Source: Actinophytocola sp036378875 (GTDB taxonomy: Bacteria > Actinomycetota > Actinomycetes > Mycobacteriales > Pseudonocardiaceae). Taken from it: 64,000 bases of DNA. Both the position numbers and the translations under genes were made by a program. The DNA lies in assembly GCF_036378875.1 (NCBI RefSeq), contig NZ_DASUVO010000057.1, positions 1 to 64,000 on the forward strand. The letters run 5' to 3'. Below the pieces are notes generated by a model, which saw only the letters and a program-made list of their open reading frames with translations, was not told the DNA's origin and did no database searches. This document shows positions 48,224-57,395 of this stretch, piece by piece. Every line of letters starts with the position of its first letter. Position 1 is the first letter of the stretch.

Positions 48224-49630
48224 TCATAGTGCCAGGTGCGCGGCCACGCGTTCCGCGGCGGCGGTCGCGGTGCGCACGCACGCGGGGATGCCCACCCCGC
48301 GGAACGTGGCCCCCGCCACGGCCAGCCCCGGCACGGCCGCGACGGCCCGCTCGATCACGCCGACCTCGGCCGCGTGTCCCACCCCGTACTGCGGCAGGCC
48401 GCCACCCCACCTGGTGACCGCCCACGCCACCGGTTTCGCGTCCACACCGGACAGCTCGGCGAGGTCGGCCAACACGTCGGTCAGCAACGCGTCGTCGTCG
48501 CGGCGCAGTGACTGCTCCTCGCCGACCCGGCCCACCGACGCACGCAGGCGCACCCGCTCACCACCCCACTTGCGGCTGGTGAAGGTGAACGCCTTCGCGG
48601 TGAACGGGGTGCCGTCGCGGTACCGCTCCCCCACGGCGAGCAGCACACCGCTCGCGTCGGGGAGCCTGACGTCCTCGGGCAGGACCATGGACACCACGGC
48701 CATGGACCCGACCTCGATCCGGGCGTAGGCGGCGGACGCCTCGGGAGCGGCCTCGTCCAGCAGCCGCCGGGCGGCCGGCGGCGGCACGGCCAGCACCACT
48801 GCGTCGGCCTCGATGAACCGCGGCCGGGGCACCGGTCCCACCTCGACCCGCCACCCCTCGGCGCGCTCCTGGAGAGAGCCTTCCGGACGTGCCAGCCGGC
48901 GAACCGTCGTGCTCAGGCTGATCTCGGCGCCGGACTGCCGGGCCAGCTCGTCCACCAGCGCCGTCATACCGCCACGCAGCGCACCGAAGATCGGTTTCGG
49001 GGTGCCCTGGGCACTCGGCAGAAGACGACTCGCCGCCGCCGTCAGCGAGCCCGTCTCGTCGAGCGCGGCGACCAGTGCCGGCATGGTCGCCCGCAGGCCA
49101 AGCCGGTCCGCACGGCCCGCATACACGCCGCCCAGCAGCGGCTCCACCAGGTGGTCCACCACCTCGCGGCCCATCCGCTCCGCCAGGACCGCGCCGACGG
49201 CGACGTCCTCGTCCTGCTCCAGCCGCAGCGGCGGCAGCGACGCCTCCCCGGCCACCCGCTCGACGGCCTCCGCCGACAGCACGTCCCGCACCGCGTCCGG
49301 ACCCGCCGGCACACCGAGGAACGTCCGCTTCGGCAGGGAGACCGTCGCGCCGCCCGCGTGGATCGTCGCCGCGGCCTTCTCGGGGTGCACGAGCGCCGCA
49401 CCCAACCCCAGCTCGGCCACCAGGTCGGCGGCGGCCGGGTCACGCATGACAAACGCCTCGGCACCGACGTCGGTCGGCGTGCCGTCCAGGTCGACCGTGC
49501 ACAGCTTGCCGCCCAGCCGGTCGGACTGCTCCAGGACCGTCAGCCGCGCGGCCGGCCCGAGCAGTTTCCGGAGTCGGTACGCGGCGACCAGCCCCGAGAC
49601 ACCGCCACCGATCACGACGACGTGGCTCAT
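48224..49630 (-). CDS. cgoX: Coproporphyrinogen III oxidase / protoporphyrinogen oxidase (HemY type)
   Basis: 468 residues. FAD-binding VVVIGGGVSGLVAAYRLRKLLG with LEQSDRLGGKLCTVDLDG, a substrate region (GGVYAGRADRLGLRATMPAL), and the C-terminal FAD motif VPGLAVAGATFRGVGIPACVRTA. Together with adjacent chdC it points to the coproporphyrin route, where it oxidises coproporphyrinogen III. Ferrochelatase is not in the window. It is separated from hemE by 193 bp containing a palindromic repeat, so it may have its own promoter. Confidence 0.92.
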   Translation of the reverse strand: MSHVVVIGGGVSGLVAAYRLRKLLGPAARLTVLEQSDRLGGKLCTVDLDGTPTDVGAEAFVMRDPAAADLVAELGLGAALVHPEKAAATIHAGGATVSLPKRTFLGVPAGPDAVRDVLSAEAVERVAGEASLPPLRLEQDEDVAVGAVLAERMGREVVDHLVEPLLGGVYAGRADRLGLRATMPALVAALDETGSLTAAASRLLPSAQGTPKPIFGALRGGMTALVDELARQSGAEISLSTTVRRLARPEGSLQERAEGWRVEVGPVPRPRFIEADAVVLAVPPPAARRLLDEAAPEASAAYARIEVGSMAVVSMVLPEDVRLPDASGVLLAVGERYRDGTPFTAKAFTFTSRKWGGERVRLRASVGRVGEEQSLRRDDDALLTDVLADLAELSGVDAKPVAWAVTRWGGGLPQYGVGHAAEVGVIERAVAAVPGLAVAGATFRGVGIPACVRTATAAAERVAAHLAL

Positions 49631-49734
49631 GTCGGTGTCCCAAGGGTGCCCTTCAGGGCACTCAACCCAGGTCCACCGATGGTCTTGGTGGCTTGCGTGC
49701 GGTTCGGTGGTCCCGCGGTCACGCCACGGGCGAT

Positions 49735-49787
49735 GTCCTGAAAGACGCGCTCGTGTCGTTGAACGTCCCCATAGCGTCTTTCAGGAC
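49735..49787. repeat. Palindromic repeat family copy 2, between hemE and cgoX
   Basis: GTCCTGAAAGACGC (49735-49748) pairs perfectly with 49774-49787. The apex contains GTCGTTGAACGTC (49755-49767), which is identical at 60220-60232. The flanks (…CCGCGTCCTTCG) also match the other copy. The remaining bases of the 49631-49823 gap include a smaller GTGCCCTTCAGGGCAC hairpin and no gene. Confidence 0.8.
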
Positions 49788-49823
49788 ACCAGCCATGTCC
49801 CCACCGCGTCCTTCGCGGCGCCA

Positions 49824-50930
49824 TCAGGGCTCCAGGCTGTGCACCAGTTCGACCACCCGAGTGAGCACGTCCGGGTCGGTCTCCGGCAGCACGCCGTGCC
49901 CGAGGTTGAAGATGTGCCCCGCGGCGGCGCGGCCCTCCGCGTGGATGCGCCGCACCTCGGCCTCCACCACGGAGAAGTCCGCCAGCAGCAGCGCCGGGTC
50001 CAGGTTGCCCTGCACCACCGGCCGTTCCGCACCGGCTACGGACAGCCGGCGCACGGCCTCGTCGAGCGGCACCCGCCAGTCCACGCCGACGACGTCCGCG
50101 CCCGCCTCCCACATGGCCGGCAGCAGCTCGCTCGTGCCGACCCCGAAGTGGATGCGGGGCACGCCGGCGTCCCCGAGCGAGCCGAGCACGGCCGTGGAGT
50201 GCGGCAGCACCAGCTCGCGGTAGTCCCGCTCGGACAAGGCACCCGCCCACGAGTCGAACAGCTGCACCGCGTGCACCCCGGACGCCACCTGCATCCGGAG
50301 GAACTCCCGTGTGATGCCGGCCAGCTTGTCGAGCAGCGCGTGCCAGGTCGGCTTGTCCGAGTGCATGAGCGCCTTGGTGCGCTCGTGGTGCCGGCTCGGC
50401 CCGCCCTCGATGAGGTACGACGCCAGCGTGAACGGCGCGCCCGCGAACCCGATCAGCGGCGTCGCGCCCAGCTCGTTGCGCAGCAGGCCGATGGCACGGG
50501 CGATCGGGCGCAGCTGCTCCGCGGTCACCGTCGGCAGCGCGGCCACCTGCTCAGCCGTGCGGATCGGCTCGGCCACCACAGGACCGGTGCCTGGCACGAT
50601 CTCCACCCCGACGCCGGCCGCGACCAGCGGCACCACGATGTCGCTGAACAGGATCGCCGCGTCGACGTCGTGCCGTCGGACCGGCTGCAGCGTGATCTCG
50701 CAGACCATCTCCGGGTTGAAGCAGGCCTCGAGCATCGGCATGCCCTCGCGCAGCTTGCGGTACTCGGGGAGCGAGCGGCCAGCCTGCCGCATGAACCAGA
50801 CCGGCGGGCGGCTCGGCGCCTCACCGGCGGCAGCCGCCAGGAGCGGCGCGGTCTGCACCTGCTCCGTTGGCTGGTTCTCGTGGCTGGCGGGCCGGTCGGC
50901 CGCCGCTCCGGTGGCCATGTCAGCGCTCAT
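49824..50930 (-). CDS. hemE: Uroporphyrinogen decarboxylase
   Basis: 368 residues from ATG 50930. The UROD signature PPVWFMRQAGRSLPEYR, the catalytic Asp region AILFSDIVVPL, IGFAGAPFTLASYLIEGG and the C-terminal NLGHGVLPETDP are all present. It removes four carboxylates from uroporphyrinogen III to give coproporphyrinogen III, the substrate of CgoX. The N-terminus has about 25 extra residues of low complexity. First gene of the leftward heme genes; divergent from the DUF3000 gene. Confidence 0.95.
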   Translation of the reverse strand: MSADMATGAAADRPASHENQPTEQVQTAPLLAAAAGEAPSRPPVWFMRQAGRSLPEYRKLREGMPMLEACFNPEMVCEITLQPVRRHDVDAAILFSDIVVPLVAAGVGVEIVPGTGPVVAEPIRTAEQVAALPTVTAEQLRPIARAIGLLRNELGATPLIGFAGAPFTLASYLIEGGPSRHHERTKALMHSDKPTWHALLDKLAGITREFLRMQVASGVHAVQLFDSWAGALSERDYRELVLPHSTAVLGSLGDAGVPRIHFGVGTSELLPAMWEAGADVVGVDWRVPLDEAVRRLSVAGAERPVVQGNLDPALLLADFSVVEAEVRRIHAEGRAAAGHIFNLGHGVLPETDPDVLTRVVELVHSLEP

Positions 50931-51063
50931 GTAGCCAGCCTGCCACGCGCTCGTCCGATGATCGCCAGGTGGCCCGTGAACGACTGTCGGTGTGCATAAG
51001 TCGGTGACCACACCGGCGCGCCGTCCCCACTCACTGACTCGGGTGGTCCTACAGTTACGAGTC

Positions 51064-51627
51064 GTGACCAGTACGTCGGGAGCGCCCGAACTGTTCACTC
51101 AGGCCGTCGCCGCCCTTCAGGGACTGCGGCCCCGGCCCGAGTTGCAGCTCGGCGTCGTTCGCGCTCCGCAACGCCTCGCGCCGTGGGCGTACGCGTTCAC
51201 GGCGGAGATCACCGGTCCGGAAGACGAGCTCGCCACCGGCCGGCTCATCCTGCTGCACGACCCGGAGGGCCAGGAGGCCTGGGACGGCGTGCTGCGGGTG
51301 GTGGCCTACGTGCGGGCCGAGCTGGACGCGGAGCTGGCGGCCGACCCCCTGCTGCCGGCCGTGGGCTGGTCGTGGCTCACCGACGCGCTGGAGGCCACGG
51401 GCGCCGAGTTCCGGGCGCTCGGCGGCACGGTGACCGACACGTCCTCGGCGCGTTTCGGCGACATCGCCGGCCCGGCCAGGACCGACGACCTCGAGCTGCG
51501 TGCGTCGTGGACCCCGGTCGACGCGAACCTGGCGCCGCACGGCGAGGCCTTCTTCGACCTGATGGCCAGCGTGGTCGGGCTACCGCCGGTCGGCGTCACG
51601 TTGTTTAGTCAACGACAAGGATTCTGA
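51064..51627 (+). CDS. DUF3000 protein
   Basis: 187 residues from GTG 51064. It reads APELFTQAVAALQGLRPRPE, LAPWAYAFTAEI, GRLILLHDPEGQEAWDG, GWSWLTDALEATGAEF and ELRASWTP, as in the actinobacterial DUF3000 family. Cytoplasmic, no known activity. The position next to hemE and ahead of RNase D is conserved in mycobacteria (Rv2680). No ribosome site is obvious, so a leaderless mRNA is possible. Confidence 0.85.
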   Translation: MTSTSGAPELFTQAVAALQGLRPRPELQLGVVRAPQRLAPWAYAFTAEITGPEDELATGRLILLHDPEGQEAWDGVLRVVAYVRAELDAELAADPLLPAVGWSWLTDALEATGAEFRALGGTVTDTSSARFGDIAGPARTDDLELRASWTPVDANLAPHGEAFFDLMASVVGLPPVGVTLFSQRQGF

Positions 51628-51684
51628 GGGTCGCGCTTATTAGCCTGCTCTGGTTCTACGTGGAGCAAGCGATTGGGAGGACCC

Positions 51685-51849
51685 GTGTTCCGCTGGCGCA
51701 AATCAAGCTATAGCGGTAGCGACGGTGATTGTGTCGAGCTGAGCCGCGACGGGGCGGTTCGGGACAGCAAGAACCCTGCCGGGCGGCTCATCCGTGCCGA
51801 CCTCAGGGTTCTTGTGAGCGCGATCAAGTCCGGTCGATTCGACCGCTGA
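51685..51849 (+). CDS. DUF397 small protein
   Basis: 54 residues from GTG 51685, with GGGAGG just upstream. It reads WRKSSYSGSDGDCVELSR then VRDSKNPAGRL, the unmistakable DUF397 pattern. DUF397 proteins usually follow an XRE-type regulator (as in BldB-related or whiJ-like pairs) and probably modulate it. No such regulator is adjacent here, so this copy is an orphan. It is followed by a strong terminator. Confidence 0.85.
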   Translation: MFRWRKSSYSGSDGDCVELSRDGAVRDSKNPAGRLIRADLRVLVSAIKSGRFDR

Positions 51850-51859
51850 AACAGACCGA

Positions 51860-51885
51860 CCTGGCCAGGCGGGGGCCTGGCCAGG
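51860..51885. terminator. 11-bp hairpin between DUF397 and dipeptidase genes
   Basis: CCTGGCCAGGC (51860-51870) and GCCTGGCCAGG (51875-51885) pair perfectly around GGGG. It lies between convergent stops (51849 and 51895) and can end both transcripts. Confidence 0.75.
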
Positions 51886-51894
51886 CCAATTCCA

Positions 51895-53043
51895 TCACTG
51901 CTTTGCCGCGTAGGCCTCCGCGTCGGCCAGCACACGCAGCACGTTCTCGCCCGCGAGCTTCGCGCACTCCTCCTCGGTCCACCCTCGGTCCAGCAACGCG
52001 GCGAACAGCGCCGGGTAGCGGCTCACGTCCTCCAGGCCCACCGGCAACTCGCTGACCCCGTCGTAGTCACCGCCGAGCCCGATGTGGTCGATCCCAGCCA
52101 CCTCCCGCGCGTGCTCGAGGTGCGTGAGAACCGTGTCCAGGCCGACCTTCGGCTGCGGCGGACCGCTCCAGGCGGCCAGGAACTCGTCGCGTTCCTGGAG
52201 GTCCGAGTGTTTGGCGCCGGCGGCGGCCATCGCCGCCGCCACCTCGCGGTCCCACTCCACCAGTTCCGGCGACACGAATCGCGGCACGAACGTCACCATG
52301 CAGACGCCGCCGTTCTCCCTGAGCCTGCGCAGCACGTCGTCCGGGACGTTGCGCGGATGGTCGGCGACGGCCCGGCACGACGAATGGCTGAAGATGACCG
52401 GAACTTCCGCACAGTCCAGCGCGTCCCGCATGGTCGTGGCGGCCACGTGCGACAGGTCGACGAGCATGCCGATCCGGTTCATTTCCCGGACCACGTCCCG
52501 GCCGAAGTCGGTCAGACCACCAGCCACCGGTTCGTCGGTGGCGGAGTCCGCCCACGACACATTGTCGTTGTGCGTGAGTGTCATGTACCGCACACCAAGG
52601 CGATAGAGCGCCCGCAGCACGCCGAGCGACTCGTTGATGGCGTGCCCACCCTCGGCTCCGAGGAACGATGCGATTCTGCCGTCCGCGAACGCCGCCCGAG
52701 CCTCTGCCGCGGTCCCGACCACACGAAGGTGCGACGGATACCGAGCGGCTAGGGTGTGGACAAGTTCAGACTGTTGGATGACAGCCGTTACGGCGGCGTC
52801 TCCGGTGAACCGGCACGGAACGTAAACAGACCAGAACTGCATTCCGACCCCGCCGGCCCGCAGTCGTGGGATGTCCGTCTGGAGCCGTGGTTGCGGCTCC
52901 GTCAAATCCACCTCAGCGGCCTCGGACCGGGTCTCGTCGACCTCGGGAAGTTGACGTAACGCCCATGGCAGGTCGTTGTGCCCATCAACCAGCGGGGTGG
53001 ACTTCAACAGCGCCTGAGCGCGTTCGAAGGAAGGGCTGTGCAC
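51895..53043 (-). CDS. Membrane-dipeptidase (M19) family peptidase
   Basis: 382 residues. Zinc-site motifs of renal dipeptidase in order: VDGHNDLPW (H-x-D), GAEGGHAI (Glu bridge), LVDLSHV and VIFSHSSCRAV (His ligands), and HIGLGGDYDG. It cleaves dipeptides, often with D-residues, but has no signal peptide and probably acts in the cytoplasm. GTG 53043 is the start. Convergent with DUF397 and divergent, over 254 bp, from the response regulator. Confidence 0.9.
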   Translation of the reverse strand: MHSPSFERAQALLKSTPLVDGHNDLPWALRQLPEVDETRSEAAEVDLTEPQPRLQTDIPRLRAGGVGMQFWSVYVPCRFTGDAAVTAVIQQSELVHTLAARYPSHLRVVGTAAEARAAFADGRIASFLGAEGGHAINESLGVLRALYRLGVRYMTLTHNDNVSWADSATDEPVAGGLTDFGRDVVREMNRIGMLVDLSHVAATTMRDALDCAEVPVIFSHSSCRAVADHPRNVPDDVLRRLRENGGVCMVTFVPRFVSPELVEWDREVAAAMAAAGAKHSDLQERDEFLAAWSGPPQPKVGLDTVLTHLEHAREVAGIDHIGLGGDYDGVSELPVGLEDVSRYPALFAALLDRGWTEEECAKLAGENVLRVLADAEAYAAKQ

Positions 53044-53297
53044 TACCGCGACCTCGTTTCATCGAGTTCCAGGCCATCGACGTTACGTCACTGAGCAGAA
53101 GTCACCCGATCGTGTTACACCTGCCCACAAGTGTGATGTCTCGATTGGATAGATAACGAATTGATCATCCCGCTAACCCGCTTGGGGGGCTAGGCTGCGG
53201 ACGTCGACACCACTTTCGGTCCAATGGCGGCGCGGCTGTTTGGCCGAAGGTCCCGGTGTAGGTCGGGGGGCACGACCGACTCCAGGGAGGTAGTGAC

Positions 53298-54014
53298 GTG
53301 GCTGCCGTCGGCTTAGGTCAGGCCGCTCGAACCACGCCAGCCGGCGTCTTGCCGGCGAACATGGTCCCGCACCCGCGGGAGGAACTGTTCTCGGTGCTGG
53401 TGGTCGATGACCATCCGTTACTAAGGGAGGCGATAGCCGCCCGCTTGACCCAGATGGGTGCGGGCACCGTCCACGAAGCCGCCACGGTGGCTGAGGCAAG
53501 GGCGCGAGCGTTGGCCACAGGGCCGTGCGATCTCGCGATTCTCGACCTCGGACTACCGGATGGCTCTGGGATTGAGCTGGTTACCGAGCTGCGTGGCCAT
53601 GGTTGGCCCCGCATCGTGGTGCTGGCTTCGTCCGATGACCCGTACGCCGTGCGTTCGGCCTTCCAAGCAGGGGCTCAGGCCTACCTGCTGAAGTCGGCCT
53701 CGCCGGTGGTCGTGACCGACGGGGTTCGTCGGGTGCTCGAAGGCGGCGTCTACGCCGACCCGAGCGTCGCGCCGATCCTCGCAACGGGAACGCGGGTCCC
53801 CGGCACCGACAACACACCGCGTGAGCTTTCGGCGCGCGAGGTGGAGGTGCTGCAGCTCGTCGCGGACGGGCAGTCCAACAAGGAGATCGGCGAGGGACTC
53901 AACCTGTCAGCCTTGACGGTGAAGTCCCATCTCTCGCGGATCGGCAGGAAGTTGGGCACCGGTGACCGGGCACAGATGGTCGCTCTGGCCATGCGTGCTG
54001 GCGTGATTCGCTGA
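53298..54014 (+). CDS. Orphan NarL/LuxR-type response regulator
   Basis: 238 residues from GTG 53298 (GGGAGG 7 nt upstream). A 30-residue leader precedes the receiver domain: VLVVDDHPLLREAIA, phospho-Asp in AILDLGLPDGSG, Lys in YLLKSAS. The LuxR helix-turn-helix reads LSAREVEVLQLVADGQSNKE then LNLSALTVKSHLSRI. No kinase is adjacent. It sits between the dipeptidase and RNase D and is closed by a strong terminator, so it is a single-gene unit. Targets are unknown. Confidence 0.92.
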   Translation: MAAVGLGQAARTTPAGVLPANMVPHPREELFSVLVVDDHPLLREAIAARLTQMGAGTVHEAATVAEARARALATGPCDLAILDLGLPDGSGIELVTELRGHGWPRIVVLASSDDPYAVRSAFQAGAQAYLLKSASPVVVTDGVRRVLEGGVYADPSVAPILATGTRVPGTDNTPRELSAREVEVLQLVADGQSNKEIGEGLNLSALTVKSHLSRIGRKLGTGDRAQMVALAMRAGVIR

Positions 54015-54026
54015 GCAGTTGAACCG

Positions 54027-54066
54027 TTCGGCCGGGCTTGCGAGGGCATTCGCGAGCCCGGCCGAA
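54027..54066 (+). terminator. Strong hairpin after the response regulator gene
   Basis: TTCGGCCGGGCT (54027-54038) pairs perfectly with AGCCCGGCCGAA (54055-54066), and the stem extends inward by four more pairs including one G-U, leaving an 8-nt loop. It starts 13 nt past the stop codon. Confidence 0.8.
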
Positions 54067-54136
54067 TGGCCACAAAGCGTAACGAAAGGGTCGCTGCCTG
54101 CGGAACTGTCCCGCGCGTGACGTATGGTCATCCGCC

Positions 54137-55387
54137 GTGGGTGAGACGGGGACGGGAGCTGGGACGACTCAGCCGGCACAGCCTGAGCCGGTGCTGCTGA
54201 CACAACCAGCGGAAGGCACACCGGACGTCGTTGAGACGTTCGAAGCACTGCGTACGGCCTCGGCGGCGTTGGCCGCCGGACGTGGGCCGGTCGCGGTGGA
54301 CACCGAGAGAGCCTCTGGCTACCGGTATTCCCAGCGTGCGTACCTCGTACAGATACGCAGGGAGGGTTCCGGCACGTTCCTGGTCGACCCCGTGGCGCTG
54401 GACGATCGCATCGACCCGTTGATCAAGGCACTGGACGGCACCGAGTGGGTGCTGCACGCGGCGTCACAGGACCTGCCGTGCCTGGACGAGCTGGGCCTCA
54501 AACCGGCGAAGCTGTTCGACACCGAGCTGGCCGGCCGGCTCGCCGGCTTCGAGCGGGTCGCACTGGGCACGCTCGTGGAGCTGATGCTCGGCTACCGCCT
54601 GGAGAAGGGCCACGGCGCCGCGGACTGGTCGCGCCGCCCCCTGCCGCAGGACTGGCTGGACTACGCGGCACTGGACGTCGAGCTGCTGATCCCGCTGCGC
54701 GACGCGCTGGAGGAGGAGCTGGCGACCCAGGGCAAGCTCGAGTGGGCGCTGGAGGAGTTCGAGGCGCTGCGTACGGCACCGCCGGCACCGCCACGGGCCG
54801 AGCCGTGGCGCCGCACGTCCGGGATCCACCGGGTTCGCTCCCCACGCGGCCTCGCCGCGGTCCGGGCGCTGTGGGAGGCCCGCGACACGCTCGCCCGGCA
54901 GCGGGACATCGCACCGGGGCGCGTGCTGCCCGACGCGTCGATCGTGCAGGCCGCGACCACCGCGCCGACCAGCGAGGAGGCGTTGCTGCAGCTGCCGGTG
55001 TTCAAGGGCCGCGCACAGCGCCGGATAGCGGATGTCTGGCTGCGTGCGTTACGCACCGCCGCCGGCCTCCCGAAGAGCGAGCTACCGGACCCCTCACCGC
55101 CACACGACGGCCCGCCGCCGCCGAACCGCTGGGGCGACCGCGACCCGGCGGCCGCCGCCCGGCTGTCGGCGGTGCGGGCCGAGCTGGTCAAGATCGCGGA
55201 GGCCAACCGGCTGCCGGTCGAGAACCTCCTCCAACCGGACCTGGTCCGCCGCACCTGCTGGCGGCCGCCCGCCGAGCTGTCGGTGGAAAGGGTGGCGGAG
55301 GCGTTGCGTGGTGGCGGCGCCCGCGAGTGGCAGGTCACGCTGACCGCGGAGGCGCTGTCCTCCGCGCTGAACGGCGCCAAGCCGTAG
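54137..55387 (+). CDS. rnd: Ribonuclease D-like 3'-5' exonuclease with HRDC domain
   Basis: 416 residues. DEDDy exonuclease motifs: VAVDTERASGY (ExoI; the usual DxE), LHAASQDLPCL (ExoII), DYAALDVELL (ExoIII, with Tyr). An HRDC domain follows (LAAVRALWEARDTLARQRDIAPGRVLPD) and a C-terminal extension. It trims RNA 3' ends, for example tRNA. Same neighbourhood as M. tuberculosis Rv2681, convergent toward dxs, but accessory genes are inserted here. GTG 54137 is the start. Confidence 0.92.
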   Translation: MGETGTGAGTTQPAQPEPVLLTQPAEGTPDVVETFEALRTASAALAAGRGPVAVDTERASGYRYSQRAYLVQIRREGSGTFLVDPVALDDRIDPLIKALDGTEWVLHAASQDLPCLDELGLKPAKLFDTELAGRLAGFERVALGTLVELMLGYRLEKGHGAADWSRRPLPQDWLDYAALDVELLIPLRDALEEELATQGKLEWALEEFEALRTAPPAPPRAEPWRRTSGIHRVRSPRGLAAVRALWEARDTLARQRDIAPGRVLPDASIVQAATTAPTSEEALLQLPVFKGRAQRRIADVWLRALRTAAGLPKSELPDPSPPHDGPPPPNRWGDRDPAAAARLSAVRAELVKIAEANRLPVENLLQPDLVRRTCWRPPAELSVERVAEALRGGGAREWQVTLTAEALSSALNGAKP

Positions 55388-55423
55388 TCAGCGACGCCCG
55401 GCTGCTCCTGCGACCATGGAGAG

Positions 55424-56269
55424 ATGCCCGGCAAGGCGTGGATCGGCACGTCAGGGTGGCGCTACCCACCCTGGCGAGGTGTGTTCTACCCGCCCGGATT
55501 GCCGCAGCGTCGTGAGCTGGAGTTCCTGTCGAGCCAGCTGACGTCCGCGGAGATCAACGGGTCCTTCTACTCGTTGCAACGACCCGAGTTCTACCGCCGC
55601 TGGTACGCCGAGACCCCGCCGGAGTTCCTGTTCGCGGTCAAGGGCGGCCGGTTCATCACCCACATGAAGCGGCTGCGGGGCGTGGAGACGCCGCTGGCGA
55701 ACTTCTTCGCGAGCGGTGTGCTCGCGCTCAAGGACAAGCTGGGCCCGGTCCTGTGGCAGCTCCCGCCCAACCTGCGGTACGACCCCGAACTGCTCGCCGA
55801 CTTCTTCGACCTCCTGCCCCGCGACACCACCGCGGCGGCCATCCTCGCCGGCAAACACGACGAGCGGCTCGAGGACCGGGCACTCACCGAGGCCGACGAA
55901 CACCGCCCGCTGCGACACGCGCTGGAGGTCCGGCACGGCAGCTTCACCGACCCCACACTCCCCGACCTGCTGCGACACCACGACATCGGGCTCGTGACCG
56001 CCGACGCGGCCGCCGACTGGCCCTACCTGGAAGACGTGACCGCCGACTTCGCGTACGTCCGCCTCCACGGCGCCACCGAGCTGTACGCCAGCGGCTACGA
56101 CGACGAGGCGCTCGACACGTGGGCCGACCGGGTCCGTGGTTGGACGGCAGCCGGTTTCGACGTCTACGCCTACTTCGACAACGACATGAAGGTGCGGGCG
56201 CCGGTCGACGCGATCGGGCTGCTCACGCGGCTGGCAGGTGGACCGTCACGGTCAGACCACCGCCGTTGA
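55424..56269 (+). CDS. DUF72 family TIM-barrel protein
   Basis: 281 residues. The N-terminus AWIGTSGWRYPPWRGVFYP and the strand EINGSFYSLQRPEFYRRW are hallmarks of DUF72 (YecE) proteins, and FAYVRLHGATELYASGYDDEAL near the C-terminus is conserved. The role is unknown. It follows RNase D by 36 bp and may share its transcript. The 3' end overlaps the convergent histidine-kinase gene by 47 bp. Confidence 0.88.
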   Translation: MPGKAWIGTSGWRYPPWRGVFYPPGLPQRRELEFLSSQLTSAEINGSFYSLQRPEFYRRWYAETPPEFLFAVKGGRFITHMKRLRGVETPLANFFASGVLALKDKLGPVLWQLPPNLRYDPELLADFFDLLPRDTTAAAILAGKHDERLEDRALTEADEHRPLRHALEVRHGSFTDPTLPDLLRHHDIGLVTADAAADWPYLEDVTADFAYVRLHGATELYASGYDDEALDTWADRVRGWTAAGFDVYAYFDNDMKVRAPVDAIGLLTRLAGGPSRSDHRR

Positions 56270-57368
56270 CCGCCTCGGCCGTGGCCGTGCCGCCGTGCGC
56301 GCGCACCACCGCCCGCACGATCGAAAGGCCAAGACCCGTGCCCGTGTGGGCTGTTCGAGTCGCGCCACCGCGGCGAAAGGACTCGAACAGCTCGTCCACC
56401 CGCTCGGGATCGACCTGCGCACCGGAGGACGACACCCGCAGCATCGCCCAGCCGGGCTTGGAAATCCCCGTGCGCACGTCCAGCCAGCCGCCGTCCACGT
56501 TGTGCCGCACCCCGTTCTCCAGCAGGTTGCCGGCCACCCGCTCCAGCAGCGCGGGATCACCGGCGACCGGCGCCGGGGAGCACGCGAAGGAGGCCCGCAC
56601 ACGGCGCCGCTCGGCCTCGACACGCACGGCCTGCCACGCGCTGCCCACCACGGTCGCCAGGTCGACCCGCTCGACCACGCCGATGCCCATGCCGTCGGTG
56701 CGGGCCAGCAGCAACAGGGCGTCCACGAGCTGGTTCGCCCGCAGCGCGGCCGAACGCACCACGTCGGCCATGCGGCGCAGCTCGTCGGTGTCGGCCTTCG
56801 GGTCGGCCAGCGTGACGTCCAACTCGGTGCGGATCACCGACAGCGGGGTCCGCAGCTCGTGGGAGGCGTTGGCGACGAACTGGCGCTGCGCGGAGAACGT
56901 GGCCTGCAGCCGGTCGAGCATGGCGTCGAACGTGTCGGCCAGCTCGGCGACCTCGTCCCTCGGACCGTGCAGTGCGATCCGCTCGCCAAGCGACTCGGCG
57001 GACAGCCGGCGCGCGGTGCCCGTGACGTCCCGCAGCGGTTTGAGGACCCGGCCGGTGAACGTCCACGCGAGCAACGCGGTCGCGACGACCACGCACACGA
57101 ACGCGACAGAGCCGGCCACGAGCACGCGGCTGCGGGCATTGTCGCGCAGCACCTCGTTGAGCTGGTCGGCCTTCACGAGCACGCCACCGACCCGGACCGT
57201 CGTGCCGGCCGGCAGGGACGGGTTCACGACCGACTCGCCGGCGAGCATCCAGCCAAGCCACAGGAGCAGCGCCGCGGCGATCGCCACCAGAACGGTGGCC
57301 AGAAGCGTGATCCTGGCGCGAAGTCCTGGCCCGCGCCGCGTCTTCGTCGAGCTGGACGCCTCGCTCAT
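56223..57368 (-). CDS. Two-component sensor histidine kinase
   Basis: 381 residues. Two transmembrane helices (about 20-44 and 85-105) enclose a short outside loop of about 40 residues, followed by HAMP (RRLSAESLGERIALHG), the H-box FVANASHELRTPL (phospho-His), N-box LLENGVRHN and G-box TGTGLGLSIV. The small sensor loop means it probably senses within the membrane or via a partner. It follows its response regulator by 27 bp on the same strand. PrrB/CssS-like in general form. Confidence 0.92.
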   Translation of the reverse strand: MSEASSSTKTRRGPGLRARITLLATVLVAIAAALLLWLGWMLAGESVVNPSLPAGTTVRVGGVLVKADQLNEVLRDNARSRVLVAGSVAFVCVVVATALLAWTFTGRVLKPLRDVTGTARRLSAESLGERIALHGPRDEVAELADTFDAMLDRLQATFSAQRQFVANASHELRTPLSVIRTELDVTLADPKADTDELRRMADVVRSAALRANQLVDALLLLARTDGMGIGVVERVDLATVVGSAWQAVRVEAERRRVRASFACSPAPVAGDPALLERVAGNLLENGVRHNVDGGWLDVRTGISKPGWAMLRVSSSGAQVDPERVDELFESFRRGGATRTAHTGTGLGLSIVRAVVRAHGGTATAEAVNGGGLTVTVHLPAA

Positions 57369-57395
57369 CGACTCAGCCTTCGCCGCGCTCGGGTG

